A stretch of DNA of 64,000 nt from Allomuricauda sp. ARW1Y1 (GCF_013407935.1 NZ_JACBZU010000003.1:434001-498000), one strand, 5' to 3'. Positions 25,428 to 35,336 are shown, counted from the first letter of the stretch. Numbers and translations: made by a program. Notes: generated by a model from the sequence alone, not told the origin.

Positions 25428-27712
25428 TCGGGAATATTATATACGGAGAGACCTGTCAGGGAACATTGAAATATGTCTTTGGCAAGGTAGGCATGCGCAT
25501 ACTCGGTTATGGGAATATGTGTTCCGAAGACATATCGACAAAATTCTTCGGAGATGTCCTCTTTTTTCAGGGACAGCGTAACGCCACCAAAAACCGTTTC
25601 GCCCATATTAGTCTGAGCCTTCCACATGGGGAACACCTTGATGATGCAATTTTTTTTAAAATTACCAAAGAATATATGCAGGGCATGGGCTACGGTGAAC
25701 AGCCCTATGTCGTGGTCAGGCATACCGATACCAAACACGAACACGTACACATCGTGACCACGAACGTAAAGGAAGATGGAAAGGTGCTCAGCATCTTTAA
25801 CAGCTATCGACGGAACATCGCGGCTCACCAACATCTCGAAAAAAAGTACGGACTATCGCCATCCCCTAGCACCAAACAGGAAAGGGAACTTCCAATCTAT
25901 CGCTTTCCGGAATATCAGTTTAAGCCCAATGATGCCCAAGGTACCCGATTCTATATACAAGATGTACTCAACGGTCTATTGCATAAACACAAGGTGCGGA
26001 GTTTTACCGAGTTAAAACACTTGGCAAAGCCCTACCATATCATGGTAAAAACAATCACCAATGATAACGGCAGGGTAGGGGTAGCCTATGGAATCGATAA
26101 TCAAAAGAAATACAGGACCCAATTTATAAATGGGTCGGTCGTACATCCAAAGTTAAGCGGACCGAAACTTGCCGCCTTTTTTAAAAAGAATTCCAAATCA
26201 AAGCTGTTGCCGATACATCGAAAGCGTTTGGAAAAGCAGTTGATTACTACCTTTAAACTTTTTGAAAGTATACGACACGAAGATCTGCCAGATGTGCTAA
26301 AGTCCTATCAGAATATCGACTGCGAGCTGTTGTACGATAAGATCGGGCCGGTAAAGGAATTGGTCATTTATGACAAATCGGGTTATGTCTTTTCCGGCTC
26401 CGAAATCAGTTCCAAAAAAGACTTTATCCAACATCCCAGATTAGCGAGCGATATGACCGGTGACACTTCCTTGGATCGAAACGGAAAGCAATTTTTGCTT
26501 GAAATCCGTAAACTGATAAAAAATGCTTTTTACGAATCGTATTTGAATTCGAATAAAAGCAACAGGCTCTTATCGGAATTTGTGCTAACGAAAAACCTGA
26601 ACGACCTGCTTCCCAATATCGTAGGTTCGGAGCGTTATTCTTTCCTGAATTATTATATGGGCAAGGAAAGCGACGAAAACCTATTGAAAGTACTGAAAAA
26701 CGAATTCGAGGACACACGAAAGGAACTCCATGAAGTGGAATCAAGAAAAGAAGCCAAAACCTTGGAAGAAAGGGTTTCCTTATTCAAAAAAGTGTTGGAG
26801 ATGGATGTATTCAACGCCTCCGAAAATAAAAGTCTTCAATTTTATCTATTACAGGGTTTAGGACTCAATTATGCTGATAGTGAAGTGTCTTTTGGTAATT
26901 CCCATTCCTTTTCTTTTGCAATAGGGGGTTACCATATTCCAAAGGAGAGCAAAAACTATATATCCACCGGCAGTATCAATCAGAACGTAAAAGTGCTCGA
27001 AATGCTTACCGGAGCTGAAAAAGGCCGGGGAACGGATTTAAGCGCGACTTCTTTCTTTCTGCCATTATTACTGCCCGAACTTTATGGTTCGATGAACCTC
27101 GGATACCAAAAACAGTTCGAAATCCATAGTTTAAAGGCATATCTGAGAACGGCGGAGCAGTTCAATATCCATCTAGAAAAATCGCCCATCGATTATATAA
27201 ATTTGTTTAATGCCAAGGGATTTTATTTTGAGAATAAAGAGGGAGTTCTGCACCTAAGCTCACACTATTCAAAAAATGAAACCGGTATTCCGCTTTCCAA
27301 GAAAACCCAGGCATATCTAAAATCCAGTCCGGATTTGGATGCTGTCCTGGCCAATCAAATGGAGTCCGTCAACATATTGAACTCGGAAGGTCAATTGGAC
27401 CTTAAAAATTTGTGGGTTTCCTATCTGATTGAAAGAGGGTTTTATAACAGGGCCGCTTACGTGATGGTTCACGAAGGTGTTAGACCGAATTTACATCGGG
27501 AGGCATTGGAATATCACATGGATAAAGGATTACGGATTAGCATACATAAGCTATCAAATACGAAAATCAATGCGCAACAAGCTGCTATTTTGCTCAAAAC
27601 CGTGTATGCCTTTAGTTCGCTTTTGGGAGGAAAATATAGGGAGAAAGAGGCATTCAATGGGTTTAAAGATGAGTTTACGGATTATTCCAAGCGCAGGAAT
27701 ATTTTTATGTAG
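25424..27712 (+). CDS. mobB: Relaxase/mobilisation nuclease MobB
   Basis: The protein has 762 residues. The N-terminal relaxase domain has the metal-binding histidine motif H-T-D-T-K-H-E-H-V-H (residues 100-109, H105/H107/H109 as the likely triad) and an early G-E-T-C-Q-G-T-L-K-Y-V (about residues 8-18), both typical of Bacteroidota MobB (MOBP-like) relaxases. These enzymes cut one strand at oriT and remain bound to the 5' end. The C-terminal ~450 residues are long for the family and have no recognised domain. It overlaps mobA by 4 bp and converges on abiEii. Confidence 0.92.
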   Translation: MIGNIIYGETCQGTLKYVFGKVGMRILGYGNMCSEDISTKFFGDVLFFQGQRNATKNRFAHISLSLPHGEHLDDAIFFKITKEYMQGMGYGEQPYVVVRHTDTKHEHVHIVTTNVKEDGKVLSIFNSYRRNIAAHQHLEKKYGLSPSPSTKQERELPIYRFPEYQFKPNDAQGTRFYIQDVLNGLLHKHKVRSFTELKHLAKPYHIMVKTITNDNGRVGVAYGIDNQKKYRTQFINGSVVHPKLSGPKLAAFFKKNSKSKLLPIHRKRLEKQLITTFKLFESIRHEDLPDVLKSYQNIDCELLYDKIGPVKELVIYDKSGYVFSGSEISSKKDFIQHPRLASDMTGDTSLDRNGKQFLLEIRKLIKNAFYESYLNSNKSNRLLSEFVLTKNLNDLLPNIVGSERYSFLNYYMGKESDENLLKVLKNEFEDTRKELHEVESRKEAKTLEERVSLFKKVLEMDVFNASENKSLQFYLLQGLGLNYADSEVSFGNSHSFSFAIGGYHIPKESKNYISTGSINQNVKVLEMLTGAEKGRGTDLSATSFFLPLLLPELYGSMNLGYQKQFEIHSLKAYLRTAEQFNIHLEKSPIDYINLFNAKGFYFENKEGVLHLSSHYSKNETGIPLSKKTQAYLKSSPDLDAVLANQMESVNILNSEGQLDLKNLWVSYLIERGFYNRAAYVMVHEGVRPNLHREALEYHMDKGLRISIHKLSNTKINAQQAAILLKTVYAFSSLLGGKYREKEAFNGFKDEFTDYSKRRNIFM

Positions 27713-27731
27713 GTAGGCATAAAAGGTTTAC

Positions 27732-28589
27732 TTAGAATATCTCTTTCAACAATGCAGCGATATCATTCTTTACCGTGGCGTACTCGACCATATTTTTTTC
27801 GGGTATTTGGTGCTGTAGGCTATTGGACCAAGCAGCTATAAGGGCTTTGTGACTATCATCATTGAGCATCTGATTGATTCCGGTAAAAGCAAGGTCCTTA
27901 AAGGCCATTTTTTCGTGAAAGGCTTTTGTTACCGCTGTCCATTCGATATTGGGCACATTCTTAGATAGATACCAAATATCATAAAAGTCCCTTGGAGCCG
28001 TATAAGACCTTTGAATCAACGCCCGTAGTTTTTCCGCTAAAACCTCGTTCAGCGAATAGCAGGGAACGGATAAGGGTTCCGACGATAACACATCCGAATA
28101 GGGGTGATGTACTTTTCTCATTTCAAATGGAAACACCAATTTTTCAAACAGGATAATCTCGATTTTAATACTGGTGGTCCACCGCTCCGGTACTGGAGGT
28201 GCCTGATTTCGTGAATGGTCGGCACCCCAAAATTTGATGGTTGCCTTATAGCCGGTCAACTTTTCATTGAATCGCAAAGGGGAAAGTTCTTGGATATGAA
28301 GCGGAATTTCTGAACGCTTCGTAATCAATCTCGCGATCTCTTTGAGCATTTTTTTATCCAATGCGAATTCGGGATTGATGGAAGTAAAATCCAAATCTTC
28401 CGAGAATCTGTAATCCGGAAAGTAGCATTTTCGAAGACAAGTACCGCCTTTAAATACAAGGGCCTCCCTGCATTTGGGAATGGAAAAAATACTGTCGATA
28501 AAATGGCCCAAGACCCAATCCTTGTCTATGGTCGATTTCAAGACACCGTTCGCCTCGGCATATTTTTCTATTTCCCGTTTGAACAGCAT
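27732..28589 (-). CDS. abiEii: AbiEii toxin (nucleotidyltransferase)
   Basis: The protein has 285 residues with the AbiEii/MenT-type nucleotidyltransferase core: F-K-G-G-T-C-L-R-K (about 44-52), then R-F-S-E-D-L-D-F-T, the conserved S-E-D-L-D motif with the metal-binding aspartates, and a helical C-terminus. Such toxins add nucleotides to tRNA or other acceptors and block growth, for example on phage infection. Its start overlaps the last base of abiEi. The two form a type IV toxin-antitoxin pair that can stabilise the mobile element. Confidence 0.9.
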   Translation of the reverse strand: MLFKREIEKYAEANGVLKSTIDKDWVLGHFIDSIFSIPKCREALVFKGGTCLRKCYFPDYRFSEDLDFTSINPEFALDKKMLKEIARLITKRSEIPLHIQELSPLRFNEKLTGYKATIKFWGADHSRNQAPPVPERWTTSIKIEIILFEKLVFPFEMRKVHHPYSDVLSSEPLSVPCYSLNEVLAEKLRALIQRSYTAPRDFYDIWYLSKNVPNIEWTAVTKAFHEKMAFKDLAFTGINQMLNDDSHKALIAAWSNSLQHQIPEKNMVEYATVKNDIAALLKEIF

Positions 28590-29389
28590 CAGTAGATTTT
28601 ATTGGCTATGCTGATAAGTTCTTCCGAGCTAATGTTCATGCGCAACCGCCAGTCGCGTACGTATTCCCCCGAATCCCTTCCTTTGGGATCAAAAGGGTTA
28701 TAGGCCTCTTTGACCTGCTGAAGGGCATAGCCAACAAATGTTTTCATTCCCGGTTTATCGAAAAGTTGGGCCAAGAACCCCATTCTTTTGGTGGCTGCAA
28801 TATTATTGATGGCCCGGCAGTAACGAATCATCTTCTTGGAAGACAATTTTGCCTCTGCAAATGCCCGAATCAATTCCGCATACCCGCCGGAGTATTTGGG
28901 GAGATCGAAACAATCGACCAAGGTTTTTTCCACGTCTGTAATGGCGTACCTATGGTTGCCATAACCTTCCTTTTTGACACCATCCCTTTTCCGCTCGGCT
29001 ATGGTCACGAACTTATAGGCTACACCGAAGATTTTTTTGTCCTTTTTTAATTTTGTGGTCTGGACGAAAACGGTGTTGGGAAACTGTTCTGTAAGCCCAT
29101 GTAGGTTTAAGGCCGACCAATAGGCAATGGCACCATCGGGCACCAAAAAAGAACCGATTACTTTTTCGTCCCTAAAATTGGCACGGCAATATTTGCCCCT
29201 TTCGATGCGGGAGAACACTTTTTTATGGACCAGGTTCTCGATGATTTCGTTGATATCTCCCTCTTGGTCCGGAACAAGCCCTTTCACATCTTCCAAGGAG
29301 AAAATGTCCATTTCGTATTCATCCAACAATAGCATAAGATCCAATTGTGATTGGGTCAAATTTTCGGATGTGTAACTTCCTCTTGCCAT
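28589..29389 (-). CDS. abiEi: AbiEi antitoxin and transcriptional repressor
   Basis: The protein has 266 residues. The N-terminal ~90 residues form a winged helix-turn-helix (LLLDEYEMDIFSLEDV...IENLVHKKVFSRIERGKY), and the middle domain has the AbiEi signature Y-A-I-T-D-V-E-K-T-L-V-D-C-F. AbiEi blocks the toxin without stable contact and represses the operon by binding inverted repeats; a matching repeat lies 16 bp upstream. Order antitoxin-toxin is as usual. Confidence 0.9.
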   Translation of the reverse strand: MARGSYTSENLTQSQLDLMLLLDEYEMDIFSLEDVKGLVPDQEGDINEIIENLVHKKVFSRIERGKYCRANFRDEKVIGSFLVPDGAIAYWSALNLHGLTEQFPNTVFVQTTKLKKDKKIFGVAYKFVTIAERKRDGVKKEGYGNHRYAITDVEKTLVDCFDLPKYSGGYAELIRAFAEAKLSSKKMIRYCRAINNIAATKRMGFLAQLFDKPGMKTFVGYALQQVKEAYNPFDPKGRDSGEYVRDWRLRMNISSEELISIANKIY

Positions 29390-29404
29390 TATATTTTGTT
29401 AAAC

Positions 29405-29431
29405 GATAAACCTTAAAAAATGGGGTTTATC
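29405..29431. promoter_or_regulatory. Operator-like inverted repeat before abiEi
   Basis: GATAAACC-N11-GGTTTATC is a perfect 8-base inverted repeat with centres two helical turns apart, beginning 16 bp upstream of the abiEi start. AbiEi proteins are known to autoregulate by binding inverted repeats at this position. The further 237 bp up to 29668 hold no convincing gene; a 20-codon ORF at 29547 is probably meaningless. Confidence 0.6.
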
Positions 29432-29668
29432 TATAAATGAAATATCAACAAATATAATGATTGAGTTTTAATTAAATCAAAAAATCTTTTACGAAATAAC
29501 AGTACCATAAAAGGTCTATTAACGAAACTACTAAAAAGAACGAGAAATGGAACTGGGTACGGATTTTGCATACAAGTATCAGCTCCGTGCCGTAAATGGG
29601 CCGATTTAAAGAACTATAACCTAGAGAACTAAAAATTAATGATTAGCTAAGATCAGATGGTTGAACCA

Positions 29669-30574
29669 TCAATTCAACATCCGATAATCGCTCGGGGAGT
29701 ACCCCACCCTACTTTTGAACAGCCGGGTAAAATGCTGTGGATATTTGAACCCCAGTTCAAAGGCAATCTCACTAATGCTTTTATCCGGATCAAAAATCTT
29801 GTCCTTGGCAATTTCTATGAGCTTGTACCTAATAAATTCCATGGCACTCTTTCCCGTTTCCTTTTTGACCAGGTCACCAAAATAGTTGGGGGACAGATGT
29901 TGTTCCTCCGCAAATTGGCCGACCGACGGCATCCCTTCATTTTTGGCCTTCCCCGATAGGATATAGGCGTTCAGGGAAGATTCAAATTGCTCAACGACAC
30001 CTATGTTGACCGAATCGCGGGTGATGAACTGTCGGTCGTAAAACCTATTGCAATAATTGAGGAAGAGCTCAATATTGGAGATGATGACAGTTTTACTGTG
30101 CTTGTCGATATTCTGTGAAAGCTCGTACTGGATTTTGTCAAAGCAATCCAAAACAAGCTTCCTTTCTTTCTGCGAAATATGCAAGGCCTCATGAAGCTCA
30201 TAAGAGAAAAAGGAATACTTCCCCATCATCGTACCCAATGAAGTTCCCCGAATCAAGTCGGGGTGGAACAACAACGCATGTCCCGATGGTGGCTTATTGT
30301 AGTCTATACCGGATATGTCGATGACCTGACCTGGGCCAACAAATACGAGCGTGCCATCTTGGTAATCATAGTTCTGCCTCCCGTATTTCAGGGTGCAGTC
30401 CTGGCCCTGTTTTAGAAATACGGCGTAAAAATGGTAGCGTACCGAATTCACCTTGTTCACCATCGACCAGCTTCCCTTTGAAACGTCCAGAACGTTCACG
30501 AGCGGGTGCAGGGTCGATAGCTTAAAGAACTTGGCATAGTCGTTTATCGTAATCAAATCATCACTATTCTTCAT
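29669..30574 (-). CDS. AraC-family transcriptional regulator
   Basis: The protein has 301 residues. An N-terminal cupin-like sensing domain (YHFYAVFLKQG...YQDGTLVFVGPGQVIDISG) is followed by a C-terminal AraC double helix-turn-helix: HLSPNYFGDLVKKETGKSAM and I-S-E-I-A-F-E-L-G-F-K-Y-P-Q-H-F-T-R-L-F-K. It is divergent from the catabolic cassette, with two direct repeats in the shared promoter region, so it probably controls the genes from 30722 rightwards in answer to a small molecule. The inducer is unknown. Confidence 0.9.
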   Translation of the reverse strand: MKNSDDLITINDYAKFFKLSTLHPLVNVLDVSKGSWSMVNKVNSVRYHFYAVFLKQGQDCTLKYGRQNYDYQDGTLVFVGPGQVIDISGIDYNKPPSGHALLFHPDLIRGTSLGTMMGKYSFFSYELHEALHISQKERKLVLDCFDKIQYELSQNIDKHSKTVIISNIELFLNYCNRFYDRQFITRDSVNIGVVEQFESSLNAYILSGKAKNEGMPSVGQFAEEQHLSPNYFGDLVKKETGKSAMEFIRYKLIEIAKDKIFDPDKSISEIAFELGFKYPQHFTRLFKSRVGYSPSDYRMLN

Positions 30575-30636
30575 ACCCTTATTTTTTGATAAAGTTAACA
30601 GTTGTGTCTGGAAATAATGTCATAAAAAAATGTGAA

Positions 30637-30675
30637 TCCGTAATACGGGTAGGTAATTCCGTAGTGCGGGTAAGT
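30637..30675 (+). promoter_or_regulatory. AraC-type direct repeats
   Basis: TCCGTAATACGGGTAGGT (30637-30654) and TCCGTAGTGCGGGTAAGT (30658-30675) match at 15 of 18 positions and are spaced 21 bp, two helical turns, as AraC proteins need. They end 20 bp before a TAGCTTTG -7 element, exactly where a -33 element should be, which suggests activation by the regulator encoded at 29669. Confidence 0.7.
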
Positions 30676-30695
30676 CACATGTTTTGAGCGCTTTG

Positions 30696-30703
30696 TAGCT
30701 TTG
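30696..30703 (+). promoter_or_regulatory. -7 element TAGCTTTG of the catabolic cassette
   Basis: Exact TAnnTTTG element 18 bp before the ATG at 30722. No good -33 TTTG is present; the AraC direct repeats occupy that place, as expected for an activator-dependent promoter. Confidence 0.6.
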
Positions 30704-30721
30704 TTAAAATCTTTTGACGGT

Positions 30722-31129
30722 ATGAAGACCAAAACATTTGAAATCGCCCAGAATCTGGCAGAAATCTCAAAACAGAAATGGCATTGGATGATAGAAGGGA
30801 ATTTTGATTCGTTGGATGCCCTAATACACCCTTCCGCGATTTTCGTGCACATGGGAGCGATCCTAAACAAAGAAGAAGAAATCAACGCCATGAAAAGCGG
30901 CTGGATCGTGCCAAAAAGTGTGAACATTCAAGAAGTATCATTAAAGAGAGAGGGGTCTACTGCAATTGTCTTGAGCAAACTTCAACTCGCGGCAGAAGTT
31001 AGTGGTAATGCCGTGAGCAACCTTTTCGCGGTAACCGAAGTGTATATGGAAACCGAAGGGGACTGGAAATTGCTTTCGCTTTCTTTCACCAAGTTACTTT
31101 CAGAAGACGTGAAGATCGGCGAACGTTAA
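30722..31129 (+). CDS. SnoaL/NTF2-like protein (DUF4440 type)
   Basis: The ATG at 30722 gives 135 residues; an in-frame start at 30701 would overlap the promoter element. The pattern [24 protein letters not shown] and later [10 protein letters not shown] fits NTF2-like cone folds of the DUF4440/SnoaL group. No signal peptide. Members act as isomerases, dehydratases or binding proteins. It is the first gene of the cassette and 8 bp before the aldo/keto reductase. Confidence 0.8.
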   Translation: MKTKTFEIAQNLAEISKQKWHWMIEGNFDSLDALIHPSAIFVHMGAILNKEEEINAMKSGWIVPKSVNIQEVSLKREGSTAIVLSKLQLAAEVSGNAVSNLFAVTEVYMETEGDWKLLSLSFTKLLSEDVKIGER

Positions 31130-31137
31130 CAGGAACT

Positions 31138-32025
31138 ATGAAATCAAAATTCAAGAAGGTAGAAAGGCTAATTATGGAAACAGTAAAATTGAACAACGGA
31201 GTAGAAATGCCAATCCTTGGATATGGTGTTTTTCAAGTACCGGATTACGAGGAATGTAAAAACAGTGTCTTACATGCTTTGAAATCGGGTTATAGAAGTA
31301 TCGACACGGCCCAGGCATATGCAAACGAAAAGGCGGTCGGTGATGCAATTAAAGAAAGCGGCATTCCGAGGGACGAAATCTTTGTCACAACCAAACTATG
31401 GGTTTCCGATTATGGTTATGAAGCTGCCAAAAAAGCGTTCCATATCTCTTTGGAAAACCTGAAATTGGACCATTTGGACCTATATCTCCTACATCAACCC
31501 TTCGGCGATGTGTACGGATCATGGAGGGCTTTGGAGGAGCTGTATAAAGAAGGTAAAATCAGGGCCATCGGGGTGAGCAATTTTTTTCCGGATCGATTGG
31601 TGGATTTGTTAAGCTTCAATGAAATTTCCCCGGCATTGAACCAAATCGAGACCAATGTGTTCTACCAAAGGGAAGAAGACCACAAAGTGATGGTTGAATT
31701 TGGGGTGCAGCACGAATCATGGGCACCGTTTGCAGAAGGAAAAAGCGAATTTTTTGAAAATGAGTTGCTCGTCAACATCGGCAGGAAATATCGAAAATCG
31801 GTGGCACAAGTAGCATTGCGCTGGATTATACAAAGGGATATCGTGGTGATTCCAAAATCGGTCACCCCTGAAAGGATCGAACAGAATATCGATGTGTTTG
31901 ATTTTGAACTGTCCCAAGAAGACATGAAGGCCATTGCAGCACTGGATACCAATACCAGTAAGTTCTTTGACCACCGTGATCCAAAAATGGTGGTGCAGTT
32001 CCGAAAGTGGGCGGAAGGTTTATAA
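31138..32025 (+). CDS. Aldo/keto reductase
   Basis: The frame from ATG 31138 gives 295 residues; an internal ATG at 31174 ([13 protein letters not shown]) is closer to the usual family start and is an equal choice. The catalytic tetrad is visible: D in S-I-D-T-A-Q-A-Y, Y in the same motif, K in V-T-T-K-L-W-V and H in Y-L-L-H-Q-P. NADPH-binding [10 protein letters not shown] occurs near the end. It should reduce an aldehyde or ketone in the cytoplasm. With the SnoaL-like protein it is one of the two cassette enzymes lacking an export signal. Confidence 0.92.
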   Translation: MKSKFKKVERLIMETVKLNNGVEMPILGYGVFQVPDYEECKNSVLHALKSGYRSIDTAQAYANEKAVGDAIKESGIPRDEIFVTTKLWVSDYGYEAAKKAFHISLENLKLDHLDLYLLHQPFGDVYGSWRALEELYKEGKIRAIGVSNFFPDRLVDLLSFNEISPALNQIETNVFYQREEDHKVMVEFGVQHESWAPFAEGKSEFFENELLVNIGRKYRKSVAQVALRWIIQRDIVVIPKSVTPERIEQNIDVFDFELSQEDMKAIAALDTNTSKFFDHRDPKMVVQFRKWAEGL

Positions 32026-32097
32026 TAAAATTTTGACTAGGGTCCGTTTGATGGAGATCCGGATGGTAACAATATGTAACAATTTTAAAAACGATCA

Positions 32098-33156
32098 ATG
32101 AGAACAAAAAAAATAGTACTGGCCATATGGTTGGGTGCACTATCCATAGGATTTGCCCAGACAGAACCTATGGTCATCCAAGACCAAGGCAGTTTTGCTA
32201 TTGGAGGAACAGTAAAGAGCAATCCCGGTACGTTCGATGCCATTAAAAGAACTCCTGAGGGACAGACCTTCCACGGTGACCATGCCTACATTTTTTATCA
32301 GATACCTGTGGATGCCCGTCAATATCCCTTGGTGATGTGGCACGGTATCGGACAATTTTCAAAGACCTGGGAGACTACACCTGACGGTCGCGAGGGCTAC
32401 CAGAACATTTTTTTGAGAAGGGGCTTTAGTACTTATATTATGGATCAACCGAGACGGGGCAGGGCAAGTAAAAGTATGGTAGAAGCTTCCATTACCCCGA
32501 CCCCCGATGAGCAGTTTTGGTTCAATATATTCCGGGTGGGCGAATGGCCCGATTATTTTCCAGGCGTACAGTTCGCAAAGGACGAGGAAACCCTGAACCA
32601 ATATTTCCGTCAGATGGTGCCCAATATAGGCGGGTTTGACATCGAGGCGATAATCAATGCGGCCTCAGAACTGTTTGAAAAGATCGGGGATGGTATTCTG
32701 GTGACACATTCCCATTCCGGGGGATTTGGTTGGGCCACTGCTATGAAAAATGACAATGTTAAGGCCATAGTGTCCTATGAACCAGGATCGGGTTTCCCCT
32801 TTCCCGAGGGTGAGGTCCCTCCACCTCTGGAAAGTTCTGCCGGAGCTTTACAGGCCATTGGCGTACCTCAAGCCGAATTCTTGAAACTGACCAAAATCCC
32901 CATCGTAATCTATTATGGAGATTTTATTCCAGAAGAATATGACCCCAACCCAGGTACCGACGGCTGGCGGGTACGGCTTGAAATGGCACGGATATGGGCC
33001 GAAGCGGTCAATAAACAAGGAGGCGATGTTACCGTGGTCCATCTGCCCGAAATTGGCATCAAGGGCAATACCCATTTTCCGTTTTCGGATCTGAACAATG
33101 TGGAAGTGGCCGATGTAATGTCCGCATGGTTAAAAGAAAAAGGATTGGATAATTAA
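32098..33156 (+). CDS. Exported alpha/beta hydrolase
   Basis: The protein has 352 residues with a signal peptide (IVLAIWLGALSIGFAQ). The motif V-T-H-S-H-S-G-G places the nucleophile at Ser207. An oxyanion-side M-W-H-G-I-G motif and a late G-N-T-H-F-P-F-S-D with the likely catalytic His complete the fold. It shares with the protein at 35427 the unusual block K-(T/S)-W-E-T-T-P-D-G-R and the start G-S-F-x-I-G-G, so both are paralogues of one secreted esterase/lactonase-like family. Substrate unknown. Confidence 0.85.
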   Translation: MRTKKIVLAIWLGALSIGFAQTEPMVIQDQGSFAIGGTVKSNPGTFDAIKRTPEGQTFHGDHAYIFYQIPVDARQYPLVMWHGIGQFSKTWETTPDGREGYQNIFLRRGFSTYIMDQPRRGRASKSMVEASITPTPDEQFWFNIFRVGEWPDYFPGVQFAKDEETLNQYFRQMVPNIGGFDIEAIINAASELFEKIGDGILVTHSHSGGFGWATAMKNDNVKAIVSYEPGSGFPFPEGEVPPPLESSAGALQAIGVPQAEFLKLTKIPIVIYYGDFIPEEYDPNPGTDGWRVRLEMARIWAEAVNKQGGDVTVVHLPEIGIKGNTHFPFSDLNNVEVADVMSAWLKEKGLDN

Positions 33157-33170
33157 AGTGAAATTTCAAG

Positions 33171-35336
33171 ATGATAAACGAAAACACATTGTTGCACTTA
33201 AGAAAAATTGGGTTTGGTCTTGTCACGGTTCTGTTGCTTGTCAACTGCAAACAGGAAGAATCGCTGAGTACCAACACTTGGACAACCTATAAGGCGGATG
33301 AAAAAAGTACGAGCTATTCGCCCTTGGACCAGATTAACATTTCCAATGTAAACCAATTAACGAACGTCTGGACCTTTAATGCCGATGACCTGGACGACGG
33401 GGAAGAACCAGCGGTATCGAGCCAGGCCAACCCCATCATTATTGATGGTGTTATGTATGCGAATTCAAGGAACCAGACTGTGTATGCCATCAACGCTGCC
33501 ACCGGCGAAAAATTATGGGACTTTAAGGCATTGGGTGAAGGTGAACCCACAGCGGCCAGTAGAGGCGTGACATATTGGGAAGATGAAGATGGTGATGACA
33601 AACGAATACTGTATTCCGCGGGAAATTACTTATTGGCCATAAATGCCGAAACCGGCGAAGCGATTACTTCCTTCGGGGAAAATGGAAAAGTAAACTTAAA
33701 CCTGGGTGTGCGTGACGATCCGGAAAAAATATCTGTCACCTTGACCACTCCGGGAAGCATTTACGATAACCTCATTATAATCGGGTCGAGGCTGCCGGAT
33801 TATTATGGTGCGCCTCCGGGTTATGTCCGAGCGTATAATGCAAAGACCGGAGAACGGGTTTGGACGTTCCATACCATTCCGCATCCAGGGGAGCCTGGAT
33901 ATGAGACATGGCCTCCTGATGCTTACAAATATGCCGGGGGTGTCAACTGTTGGGCAGGTATGGCCATCGATGCTGAGCGGGGGATGGTCTATCTGGCATT
34001 GGGATCTCCTTCCTATGATTTTTATGGGGCCGATAGGGTCGGTGCCAATCTTTACGGAAATTGCGTTCTGGCATTGGACGCCGCCACGGGAGGTTACAAG
34101 TGGCATTTTCAGACCGTACACCATGATATTTGGGATTACGACCTGCCCTGTCCGCCCAATCTAGTGACATTTGAGCACGAGGGAAAGGTGGTCGATGCGG
34201 TGGCCCAGGCCACGAAACAGGGCTTTATCTTTGTGCTCGACCGGGATACGGGAGAACCAATTTTCCCGGTAGAGGAGCGTGAGGTGCCCGAATCCAATCT
34301 TCCCGGCGAGGTTGCCTATGAAACACAGCCCTTTCCGTTGAAACCTGCACCTTTTGTTCGGCAATCGATGACGGAAGACGACCTGAACCATTATTCCGAG
34401 GCTGACCATGATTCCATTTTAAAGAAATTTCGATCGGTGCGCTATGAAGGTCTTTTCACCCCTCCAGACCTTAAGGGTACCCTTTCCATGCCAGCTACCC
34501 GTGGTGGTGCCAATTGGGGCGGTCTGGCCTATGATCCAGACACTGACTATCTTTACATTCGAGGTAACAACCTGCCCGAAATACAGACCATTGTGGATGC
34601 CGACAAACACTTTGCGGCCCAGAACAATACCCGATATGAATTGGGTAGGGTTACATACGAAAAACATTGTGTCGCCTGTCATGGAGCCGATAAGAAAGGT
34701 GTTGGGCCGACCATTCCTACCTTGGTAGGTTTAAAGGACAAGGTGGCTGAAGAAGAAACCCTTGAGAAAATACGTAAGGGGGGCGGTATGATGCCGGGGT
34801 ACATGGGCGTACTTACAGAGCGCGAAGAGAGGGGCGTTTTGGCCTATCTGTATGACCTACAGGATACTTCTATTGAGGAGAGCCAGGAGGAAATCGCCGA
34901 TGGTGAGAAGCCGGTACGGTATATGAACATCACGCCATACAGAACATGGAGTGACCCTAGCGGCAACCCTGCCCTAAAAACCCCTTGGAACACCTTGAAC
35001 GCACTGAACCTATCCACTGGGGAATACGAATGGCAAATCCCCGTGGGCAATGATGAAAATTTACAGGAAGAGGATGGTCCTGAAACTGGTTTGTTGGCAC
35101 GATCGGGGCCTATGGTCACCGCGGGGGGACTGGTTTTTATAAGCGGTGCGGAGGATAAAAAAATATGGGCCTTTGACAAGAAAACTGGCGAAATGGTCTG
35201 GGAACAGGAATTACCTGCCGCAAACAATGCCAATGTTTGTTCCTATTCCATTGACGGAAAACAATATGTGGCCCTATCCATAGGGGGGACTGAAGAAAAT
35301 CCTTCGGGCTCTATAATGGCATTTGCTTTGCCATAA
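33171..35336 (+). CDS. PQQ-dependent dehydrogenase with inserted cytochrome c domain
   Basis: The protein has 721 residues with a lipoprotein signal (lipobox L-V-N-C, Cys 26), so it is anchored in a membrane facing the periplasm. Tryptophan-docking blades of the quinoprotein propeller include Y-A-I-N-A-A-T-G-E-K-L-W-D and V-R-A-Y-N-A-K-T-G-E-R-V-W. A cytochrome c domain (C-V-A-C-H, residues 500-504, with a later M-M-P-G-Y-M for the axial Met) interrupts the propeller before its last blades. It oxidises an alcohol or sugar with PQQ and passes electrons through heme. No PQQ synthesis genes are in the window. Confidence 0.92.
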   Translation: MINENTLLHLRKIGFGLVTVLLLVNCKQEESLSTNTWTTYKADEKSTSYSPLDQINISNVNQLTNVWTFNADDLDDGEEPAVSSQANPIIIDGVMYANSRNQTVYAINAATGEKLWDFKALGEGEPTAASRGVTYWEDEDGDDKRILYSAGNYLLAINAETGEAITSFGENGKVNLNLGVRDDPEKISVTLTTPGSIYDNLIIIGSRLPDYYGAPPGYVRAYNAKTGERVWTFHTIPHPGEPGYETWPPDAYKYAGGVNCWAGMAIDAERGMVYLALGSPSYDFYGADRVGANLYGNCVLALDAATGGYKWHFQTVHHDIWDYDLPCPPNLVTFEHEGKVVDAVAQATKQGFIFVLDRDTGEPIFPVEEREVPESNLPGEVAYETQPFPLKPAPFVRQSMTEDDLNHYSEADHDSILKKFRSVRYEGLFTPPDLKGTLSMPATRGGANWGGLAYDPDTDYLYIRGNNLPEIQTIVDADKHFAAQNNTRYELGRVTYEKHCVACHGADKKGVGPTIPTLVGLKDKVAEEETLEKIRKGGGMMPGYMGVLTEREERGVLAYLYDLQDTSIEESQEEIADGEKPVRYMNITPYRTWSDPSGNPALKTPWNTLNALNLSTGEYEWQIPVGNDENLQEEDGPETGLLARSGPMVTAGGLVFISGAEDKKIWAFDKKTGEMVWEQELPAANNANVCSYSIDGKQYVALSIGGTEENPSGSIMAFALP

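Noticed and set aside
29547..29609. 20-codon ORF starting MELGTDFAYK upstream of the AraC gene
   Set aside because: No promoter, no neighbours in the same direction and no recognisable product; probably chance.
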